A stretch of 6,261 nucleotides of DNA from Clostridium sp. Its GTDB lineage: Bacteria; Bacillota; Clostridia; Clostridiales; Clostridiaceae. Both the position numbers and the translations under genes were made by a program. Below the pieces are notes generated by a model that saw nothing but the letters and a program-made list of their open reading frames with translations, ran no database searches and was not told the DNA's origin. Positions 1-4,443 of this stretch are shown here, piece by piece (the first letter of the stretch is position 1; each line of letters opens with the position of its first letter). The DNA is taken from assembly GCA_012511315.1 (NCBI GenBank), contig JAAZGI010000080.1, positions 1 to 6,261 of the forward strand. The letters are read 5' to 3'.

Positions 1-328
1 ATCAATTGGAGTGCCGCCAGTTGTCAAAAGACAATAAGCTTATTATATCGCCTTTCGAGTGACTAAAAATAACCCTCATACGGAATAGCATTCATCACCC
101 ACCTATAGAGGATGGGCAACTTCTGCCTATTTTCGTTAAAACCTTCTCTTTTAACTTAACCTTTTTAACTTAACCTTGGATCTGATTTTCACTTAACTTT
201 TTGATCTGCTTTATACTTAGTTATTCTTTTTTCTTCTTTCTCTAGTTCCTACTACTTCATGATGCTTTCCAATAACCAAATTTACCAACTAGTTCCTTTA
301 ATAATAACATGATTTTAGATTACTATTT
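1..328. other. gene-free AT-rich stretch downstream of the exporter gene
   Basis: No reading frame here has both a credible ribosome site and a recognisable product. Plus-strand frame 1 is open from the window edge to a stop at 64-66, which is too short to mean anything. A weak hairpin with a bulge (CCCACC 98-103 with GGATGGG 110-116) is present but has no T-tract. Positions 149-226 hold degenerate short repeats, listed separately, and CTAGTTCCT occurs twice (242-250 and 289-297). No clear intrinsic terminator for the minus-strand exporter gene is visible. Confidence 0.6.
149..226. repeat. degenerate short tandem repeats (TTTTAACTTAACC and GATCTG units)
   Basis: TTTTAACTTAACC occurs exactly at 149-161 and 163-175, a period of 14. 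A related TTTTCACTTAAC follows at about 187-198. Overlapping this, a 24-nt unit beginning GATCTG starts at 179 and again at 203, with about 17 of 24 positions identical. The tract is pyrimidine-rich on the plus strand. Its function is unknown. It could be replication-slippage debris or a set of protein-binding sites. Confidence 0.55.
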
Positions 329-1285
329 TTAAAGCATAAAGTTTCGCTTTAATTCAATAAGTAACTCCAAGTCACTCATGAATTCATGAATTGAAGCTTG
401 GCTTTCAAATTCTTCTCTCGTTTTCGGGAGTTTCATACCGCTTAACTGTGTTCGATAAGCTTGCAACTGCTCTAATGAAAGCTTTTTAGGACTTAAGTTA
501 CTGACATCATCAGCAACTTGATCTGTTATGGCAGCGGCTAAATAAGCCTGCTCATCAATTAGGTGCACTCGATCCACATAACGACCTAAATGCTTTAGGA
601 CTTCAAATTGACTGTTCCGCATATCCATGTAGCGAATATAATAATTCACATCATCGCCCGAGTAATTATATGATTCTTGAAGGACACGCTCTCTGCTTTT
701 TTTTAAACAGGACTCTAACTCATCAAAAAGAGATTGGTTGTGACAGAAGTTTTCGTGCCTTAAGCAGCCGGCCATATTATGAAGAATCTCTTTCATTTTC
801 GCTTCGATTTCATTAATGTCATTTTCTAACTCCACTCGTAGACTAGGTATATGAATATTGACCAGAAGCCCCATGCCAGCACCAATAACCATTTGCATAA
901 ATTCATTCAACAACCAAGCCGGTGCCACAGACTCAACGGCCAATAAATGAGTGACAAGAACCGAGCAAGGTACTATTGCTTCATTTAAGCCAAGTCGCAC
1001 AGAAATCGGAATGAAAATCAATAAATACACCGCAAAGGCAAAAGGCGTAAAGCCTAAAACCAAAAACACCCCCGAGCTAATCGCAAAGGCAATAACTGTT
1101 GCAAATAATCTTTGCTTAGCAATTTCACTAGACTTCTTTTTTGTGTTTTGAACGCTTAAAATTGCAATAATGCCTGAATTTCCGGCATAGCTTAAACCTA
1201 AGAGAATCGATAGAAAAATAGCGACTCCTGCTGCCAAAGCGGTTTTAAGGGTCCGCGCCCCGATAGTTCCCCTTATTTTTTCCAT
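329..1285 (-). CDS. aromatic acid exporter family (ArAE/YqjA-like) membrane protein
   Basis: This 318-aa protein fits the Firmicute ArAE_1 plus ArAE_1 C-terminal domain family (FUSC/DUF939-like). Residues 1-147 form a membrane domain with hydrophobic segments near 15-33, 37-45, 60-78, 82-96, 103-117 and 129-146. Family-like landmarks are IGARTLKTALA near the start (8-18), the polar QNTKKKS loop (46-52), and NEF with IGAGMGLLVN (127-143) closing the membrane part. Residues 150-318 are hydrophilic, helical and charged, matching the cytoplasmic C-terminal domain. The presumed role is efflux across the cytoplasmic membrane, but the name is inherited from distant aromatic-acid exporters and the substrate is not known. 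I chose the ATG at 1285 because AAGGA lies 6 nt upstream. A TTG at 1306 would add seven residues and bury that ribosome site. The gene is divergent from feo and sits behind an unusually structured leader. Confidence 0.85.
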   Translation of the reverse strand: MEKIRGTIGARTLKTALAAGVAIFLSILLGLSYAGNSGIIAILSVQNTKKKSSEIAKQRLFATVIAFAISSGVFLVLGFTPFAFAVYLLIFIPISVRLGLNEAIVPCSVLVTHLLAVESVAPAWLLNEFMQMVIGAGMGLLVNIHIPSLRVELENDINEIEAKMKEILHNMAGCLRHENFCHNQSLFDELESCLKKSRERVLQESYNYSGDDVNYYIRYMDMRNSQFEVLKHLGRYVDRVHLIDEQAYLAAAITDQVADDVSNLSPKKLSLEQLQAYRTQLSGMKLPKTREEFESQASIHEFMSDLELLIELKRNFML

Positions 1286-1290
1286 ATAGC

Positions 1291-1298
1291 ATCCTTTT
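1291..1298 (-). promoter_or_regulatory. ribosome binding site that sets the exporter start
   Basis: Read on the minus strand this is AAAAGGAT, with the AAGGA core 6 nt from the ATG at 1285. It lies inside the longer reading frame that would begin at TTG 1306, so it argues for the shorter protein. Confidence 0.75.
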
Positions 1299-1313
1299 AC
1301 TAACAATTAGTTC

Positions 1314-1462
1314 CATCAACACTGACTCGCCTTGATGTTTCTTACTATAAAAATAACCCATATCTTAGAATCTTTCAAAGTATTTCACCAGAATACTCTA
1401 GGGATCTTGTCTTTAACCATGAAACATCAAGCTTTTTATGGTTAAAGAACGCTATTGAAAGA
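1314..1462 (-). promoter_or_regulatory. candidate structured 5' leader of the exporter gene, possible RNA switch
   Basis: Several exact complementary segments nest here. P1 pairs 1455-1462 with 1371-1378 (8 bp). P3 pairs 1438-1448 with 1410-1420 (11 bp, TCTTTAACCAT with ATGGTTAAAGA) around a 17-nt loop. P2 pairs 1392-1397 with 1379-1384 (6 bp, 7-nt loop) and abuts P1. Together they make a three-way junction. Within the P3 loop, 1421-1431 is exactly complementary over 11 nt to 1331-1341, allowing a long pseudoknot or kissing contact. The segment 1332-1337 can instead pair with 1314-1319 in a small hairpin just before the ribosome site, so the two states exclude each other. I do not recognise a known riboswitch class. 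On the plus strand the same structure is followed by T7 (1466-1472), so a plus-strand RNA cannot be ruled out. The complementarity is seen directly; the function is inferred. Confidence 0.45.
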
Positions 1463-1479
1463 GTATTTTTTTCATATAT

Positions 1480-1507
1480 CCTATATAAGTCAAAGGTTAT
1501 TGGTCAA
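1480..1507 (-). promoter_or_regulatory. possible promoter of the exporter gene
   Basis: On the minus strand TTGACC (1507-1502, 5/6 to consensus) is followed after 16 nt by TATAGG (1485-1480, 4/6), with overlapping TATATA as an alternative -10. Transcription would start near 1473, so the whole nested-stem region would lie in a leader of about 190 nt. The match is moderate and other AT-rich placements are possible. Confidence 0.35.
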
Positions 1508-1528
1508 AGGATTAATACTAAAATCCTT
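1507..1528. promoter_or_regulatory. dyad AAGGATT-N8-AATCCTT, possible operator
   Basis: Exact 7-bp arms (1507-1513 and 1522-1528) surround an 8-nt centre. The dyad touches the candidate -35 of the exporter promoter. GTCAAAGG is also directly repeated at 1489-1496 and 1503-1510, spaced 14 nt. This could be a regulator site or simply a hairpin in AT-rich DNA. No known operator consensus was recognised. Confidence 0.3.
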
Positions 1529-1545
1529 GAAGGTCTTTCACTAAA

Positions 1546-1576
1546 TAGATTTTTAGATTAAATCTAAGCCAATCTA
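1546..1576. repeat. nested inverted repeat of TAGATT boxes
   Basis: Two TAGATT copies (1546-1551 and 1554-1559) face two AATCTA copies (1561-1566 and 1571-1576). The inner pair makes TTAGATT-A-AATCTAA, a 15-bp near-perfect dyad at 1553-1567. It lies between the two divergent transcription units, roughly 85 nt upstream of the proposed exporter start site and 155 nt upstream of the feo start site. Clustered half-sites of this kind suggest binding of a dimeric regulator, whose identity is unknown. Confidence 0.4.
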
Positions 1577-1678
1577 CTTTTACGTTTGTAAAACTTACTC
1601 CTACTTGATATATTTTAAGGGTAGAAGTTAAATTCATTTAAGGCAAAACTTAATTAAGGATAAAAGACTAAACAACCA

Positions 1679-1707
1679 TTGACACAAAAAGTTCGTAAAG
1701 TTATAAT
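1679..1707 (+). promoter_or_regulatory. sigma-A promoter of the feo operon
   Basis: TTGACA (1679-1684) and TATAAT (1702-1707) are both perfect matches to consensus and are separated by the optimal 17 nt. Transcription should start near 1714, giving a leader of about 57 nt before feoA. Such a strong promoter normally needs tight repression, and the Fur box immediately downstream supplies that. Confidence 0.9.
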
Positions 1708-1716
1708 GAACATAGT

Positions 1717-1735
1717 GTTAATGATAATCATTTTC
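1717..1735 (+). promoter_or_regulatory. Fur box controlling feoA-feoB
   Basis: GTTAATGATAATCATTTTC matches 17 of 19 positions of the classical Fur box GATAATGATAATCATTATC, including the whole central TGATAATCA. It begins a few bases after the predicted start site, so bound Fur-Fe(II) would block initiation or promoter clearance. Ferrous-iron repression of feo by Fur is well established in other bacteria. No fur gene lies in the window. Confidence 0.9.
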
Positions 1736-1770
1736 ATTTATAAATCGTAACTTAAAGGAGAGACATAAGT

Positions 1771-1995
1771 ATGGTTAACATAAATGGTTTAGCAATTGGT
1801 CAGTCTGCAAAGATTGTAAAAATAGAAGGGGATTCCCCATTAACAAAACGTCTATCAGCTTTAGGATGTTTACCTGGTACTGATCTCGCCCTCCTTCGAA
1901 GAGCTCCTTTAGGCGATCCATTAGTGGTCCGCTTTCGCGGATGCTGTATGGCCATTCGCCAAAAAGATGCTGCTTCAATATTTGTGGAGTACTAA
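1771..1995 (+). CDS. feoA: ferrous iron transport protein A
   Basis: FeoA is a small cytoplasmic SH3-like protein that supports FeoB in Fe(II) uptake, probably by contacting it at the membrane. At 74 aa this one has the usual length. Family features are the opening segment ending IGQSAKI (9-15), RLSALGCLPGT (27-37, normally RL-x2-LG-x2-PG), and APLGDP (45-50). A final strand, RGCCMAIRQKDA (56-67), has two adjacent cysteines (58-59) where most FeoA proteins have a pattern like RGYRLSLR. The ATG follows AAAGGAG (1754-1760) by 10 nt. It is the first gene of the operon, behind the Fur-controlled promoter, and feoB starts 5 nt after its stop, which implies coupled translation. Confidence 0.93.
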   Translation: MVNINGLAIGQSAKIVKIEGDSPLTKRLSALGCLPGTDLALLRRAPLGDPLVVRFRGCCMAIRQKDAASIFVEY

Positions 1996-2000
1996 GAATA

Positions 2001-3749
2001 ATGATAATAGCCTTATTAGGAAATCCCAACGTTGGTAAGACAACTTTGTTTAATCACCTAACTGGTGGCAATCAATACGTTGGCAACTGGCCTGGTGTTA
2101 CCGTCGATAAAAAAGAGGGCTGGCTGGATGACATTAAAGTTGTGGATCTTCCCGGAATATATGCCATGGATACCTATTCTAATGAAGAGAAGGTTTCCAA
2201 GAATTTTTTAACTCATGAAAGACCGGATCTCATCATTAACATAATTGATGCATCCAATTTATCTAGAAACCTCTACCTCACCAGTCAAGCCGCCGATTTT
2301 GGAATCCCGATGATCCTAGCCCTTAATATGATGGACATGGCTCGGTCCAAGGGAATTGATATTGACCCTGAAAAACTAAGTGCAAATGTCGGTCTTCCAG
2401 TCGTTCCCATTGTCGCTTCCAAGGGAATTGGTTTAGACGAACTAATCAAACAAGTCAAAGCCCACGATGGGAAGATTACCACCCAGCTGCGGGCTTTAGC
2501 TACGGAACAAGACACCTACGCTCACATCGATCAGATTGTTGCCGACTCCCAAACCCATCAAGATCAAGGGCATTCCTTGTCTGAACGAATCGACCGCATT
2601 GTGCTGCACCCCATTGCTGCCTATCCGATTTTTCTAGCCCTTTTATTTTTAGTGTTCAAGCTAACATTCTCTTGGGTGGGTGAACCCTTGTCTGGTGCTT
2701 TTGATAAGTATCTCCTAGAACCCTTTGGTCAACTCGTCGGTAACCTTTTAAGCGGTTCCTCTGAGTGGTTTCAAAGTCTCATGATTGACGGTGTCATCGG
2801 CGGTGTTGGGTCTGTTCTCGTCTTTTTACCCATCATCATGACCCTCTTTTTCGGGATTTCAATCCTTGAAGAATCCGGTTATATGGCACGAGCTGCTTTA
2901 ATCATGGACCGTTTGATGCGCCGCGTTGGACTCTCTGGTAAAGCTTTTATCCCCATGATTATTGGCTTTGGCTGTTCTGTGCCCGCTATTATGAGTGCAA
3001 GAACCCTAGAGTCAGAAAAAGACCGTAAGCTAGCCGCCCTATTAGCTCCCCTGATGTCCTGCAACGCCCGTTTACCTGTTTATATGCTATTCAGCGGTTT
3101 ATTTTTCGCCAAATACCAAGAATTAGTTGTTATGAGCCTTTATCTTTTAGGGATTTTTATTGCCTTTATCATGGGCTTAATTTTAAAAAATACCTTGTTT
3201 AAAAAAGAAGAAGAACCTCTATTAATTGAAATGCCTGATTATCAAATTCCACGCCTAAAGTCTTTGTGGCAAACCTCTTGGGACAAGGGCAAGGGCTTTA
3301 TTAGAAAGGCCGCTACCATCATCTTCTCTTTGTCGGTTATTGTTTGGTTTCTCTCCAACTTTAATCTAACAGGTATGGTGGATATCACAGACAGCCTTCT
3401 AGCAAATCTCGGCCGCACAGTCGCCCCTTTCCTTGCCCCTTTGGGTTTCGGCACCTGGGAAGCCGCTGTGTCCCTTATAACTGGACTTATGGCTAAGGAA
3501 GTGGTCATTTCTACCATGGAAATTGTTTATCAAGGAAATTTAGCACAAGCTTTAACCACCGTATTTACTCCCCTTACCGCCTATGCCTTCCTTGTGTTCA
3601 TCCTTCTTTATACCCCTTGTGTAGCTGTCATTGCTACCTTTAAAAAAGAGTTTGGAACCAAAATGATGATGCTTTCTGTCAGCTATCAACTGGCACTGGC
3701 TTGGATCGTCTCCTTCCTGATTTATCAGGTAGGAAGCCTATTTCTTTAG
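2001..3749 (+). CDS. feoB: ferrous iron transporter FeoB
   Basis: FeoB is the membrane Fe(II) permease with an N-terminal G domain that hydrolyses GTP. This 582-aa copy is at the short end of the family but looks complete. G motifs are GNPNVGKT (7-14), the switch I region NWPGVTV (29-35), DLPG (49-52), NMMD (109-112) and ASKG (139-142). A helical linker follows, then membrane segments from about residue 203. The first Gate region includes SGYMARA (292-298) and GFGCSVPA (322-329, Cys325), and continues to MSCNARLP (352-359, Cys354). The C-terminal part contains LYTPCVAV (Cys540). All three conserved membrane cysteines are present. There is no Cys-rich tail; a separate small Cys-rich protein follows instead. 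I chose ATG 2001 because the protein then begins directly at the G domain. An in-frame ATG at 1941 would overlap feoA and add 20 unrelated residues. The likely ribosome site GTGGAG (1984-1989) lies in the last codons of feoA. Confidence 0.97.
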   Translation: MIIALLGNPNVGKTTLFNHLTGGNQYVGNWPGVTVDKKEGWLDDIKVVDLPGIYAMDTYSNEEKVSKNFLTHERPDLIINIIDASNLSRNLYLTSQAADFGIPMILALNMMDMARSKGIDIDPEKLSANVGLPVVPIVASKGIGLDELIKQVKAHDGKITTQLRALATEQDTYAHIDQIVADSQTHQDQGHSLSERIDRIVLHPIAAYPIFLALLFLVFKLTFSWVGEPLSGAFDKYLLEPFGQLVGNLLSGSSEWFQSLMIDGVIGGVGSVLVFLPIIMTLFFGISILEESGYMARAALIMDRLMRRVGLSGKAFIPMIIGFGCSVPAIMSARTLESEKDRKLAALLAPLMSCNARLPVYMLFSGLFFAKYQELVVMSLYLLGIFIAFIMGLILKNTLFKKEEEPLLIEMPDYQIPRLKSLWQTSWDKGKGFIRKAATIIFSLSVIVWFLSNFNLTGMVDITDSLLANLGRTVAPFLAPLGFGTWEAAVSLITGLMAKEVVISTMEIVYQGNLAQALTTVFTPLTAYAFLVFILLYTPCVAVIATFKKEFGTKMMMLSVSYQLALAWIVSFLIYQVGSLFL

Positions 3750-3762
3750 GAGTCAATAAATT

Positions 3763-3942
3763 ATGCAAATATTAGAAATTATTGCTGCCATTCTTCTTCT
3801 TGGTCTAGCCATTTGGCTGTTCGCACGAAGCGTTAAGGCTAAAAAGAAAGGTGTTGGCAACTGTGATTCTTGCTCAGCTAAATGTCCCAGCCGAGACTCA
3901 GATCTTGGCTGCAGTGAGATTCAGTTTATCAGTAAAAAATAG
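3763..3942 (+). CDS. FeoB-associated Cys-rich membrane protein
   Basis: This is a 59-aa protein that is easily missed because of its size. Residues 4-20 form one hydrophobic helix, followed by a basic stretch KAKKK (25-29) and a short tail with four cysteines (C34, C37, C41, C50) in the pattern C-x2-C-x3-C-x8-C. By the positive-inside rule the Cys tail should face the cytoplasm. Short single-span proteins with such tails are common directly after feoB in Firmicutes (FeoB-associated Cys-rich or P12-like family). Their job is unproven; a FeoC-like accessory or a metal- or redox-sensing role is a guess. AGGAG (3748-3752) overlaps the feoB stop and lies 10 nt before the ATG, so expression should be coupled to feoB. 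The cysteine pattern is sparser than the CGxC-rich tails often seen. Confidence 0.87.
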   Translation: MQILEIIAAILLLGLAIWLFARSVKAKKKGVGNCDSCSAKCPSRDSDLGCSEIQFISKK

Positions 3943-3962
3943 CCGGGTGAGACAACCCAGGC
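3942..3962 (+). other. small hairpin at the end of the feo operon
   Basis: GCCGGGT (3942-3948) pairs with ACCC-A-GGC (3955-3962) apart from one bulged A, with a 6-nt loop. It starts at the last base of the Cys-rich gene's stop codon. It lacks a T-tract, so it probably acts as a 3'-end stabiliser or is incidental, with real termination at the larger hairpin downstream. Confidence 0.4.
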
Positions 3963-3982
3963 TTAACAGGGTAATCCCCTTT

Positions 3983-4045
3983 AAAAGGAATCAACTCCCA
4001 AGTTTATAAACTAGGGAGTTGATTCCTTTTCTTATTGTTTGATTG
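3983..4045 (+). terminator. intrinsic terminator of the feo operon, possibly bidirectional
   Basis: A perfect 17-bp stem pairs 3983-3999 (AAAAGGAATCAACTCCC) with 4014-4030, enclosing 14 nt that are themselves almost palindromic (AGTTT with AAACT after one mismatch). The plus-strand 3' side runs into TTTTCTTATTGTTTGATTG, a broken T-rich tract. Because both arms end in A/T runs, the structure could also stop minus-strand transcripts from the argS unit, although the T-run there is only four long. Its place between converging units fits a shared terminator. Confidence 0.85.
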
Positions 4046-4051
4046 TTTAAT

Positions 4052-4070
4052 TTGATTAATTGATTAATTG
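4052..4070. repeat. TTGATTAA short tandem repeat
   Basis: The 8-nt unit TTGATTAA is repeated about 2.3 times just after the feo terminator, within a longer T/A-rich run with GTTTGATTG variants. It is probably slippage-derived intergenic DNA. No coding role is seen. Confidence 0.5.
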
Positions 4071-4120
4071 TTGTTTATGGTAATCCTTGTTTGCTTTAAT
4101 CATTTCTATTTTAGCAGCTG

Positions 4121-4441
4121 CTAGTCTTCAACGATGGCTAACCCCATTTTATGAAGTATAACTTGGGATTGGTGGAGCAACTCTACTTTTTCTTTCAAGT
4201 CAATTTCTGTAGCGTCGCTTTCTAAAAAACGCCATTTTTGTAATCCATTTGTATTTACTGGATCAATGGCTTCCAAAAACATGGTTTTGGGCCGAACATA
4301 TAAAACGGGGTCCTCACCATAGAGGGGGAAATAGCTAACAAACACCTCGTCGGTTTCCGTGTGCCGCGCCTCACCAATGACAAAATACCATTTGTTTTTG
4401 TAATGCCGATATAAACCACCTGGAATAATCCTACGATTCAT
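4121..4441 (-). CDS. DUF1653-family protein downstream of argS
   Basis: This 106-aa protein of unknown function contains a DUF1653-like core at about residues 8-57. Recognisable are GLYRHYK (9-15), YFVIGEARHTET (19-30), PLYGED (39-44) and YVRPKTMFLE (48-57), the usual order in the family. The remaining ~49 residues form a hydrophilic tail predicted to be helical, beyond what the small family domain usually has. There is no signal peptide or membrane segment, so it should be cytoplasmic. Its ATG lies 2 nt after the argS stop, and its ribosome site AAAGGA (4449-4454) is inside the last argS codons, so its translation is likely coupled to argS. A 12-bp palindrome, TAGCAGCTGCTA (4112-4123), overlaps its stop codon. 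Family recognition is by pattern only, and no biochemical role is claimed. Confidence 0.82.
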   Translation of the reverse strand: MNRRIIPGGLYRHYKNKWYFVIGEARHTETDEVFVSYFPLYGEDPVLYVRPKTMFLEAIDPVNTNGLQKWRFLESDATEIDLKEKVELLHQSQVILHKMGLAIVED

Positions 4442-4443
4442 TG

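Noticed and set aside
1..66. Plus-strand open frame from the window edge, possibly a gene 3' end
   Set aside because: Twenty-one codons open by chance is common, other frames look equally plausible, and nothing in the peptide is recognisable.
2..79. 25-codon minus-strand reading frame starting at ATG 79
   Set aside because: It has no ribosome site and no recognisable product, and frames of this length arise often by chance.
951..1151. Plus-strand reading frame inside the exporter gene
   Set aside because: It is antisense to a well-supported membrane protein, its composition is Lys/Thr-rich shadow sequence, and it has no ribosome site.
1286..1306. TTG start for the exporter gene
   Set aside because: The ATG at 1285 has a better start codon and a well-placed AAGGA that the longer form would translate through.
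1546..1576. TAGATT cluster as a second Fur or DtxR/IdeR-type box
   Set aside because: It does not match the Fur consensus or the TTAGG-based DtxR/IdeR consensus.
1941..2000. In-frame upstream ATG for feoB adding 20 residues
   Set aside because: The extension overlaps feoA, resembles no FeoB N-terminus, and ATG 2001 places the G1 motif at the expected residue 7.
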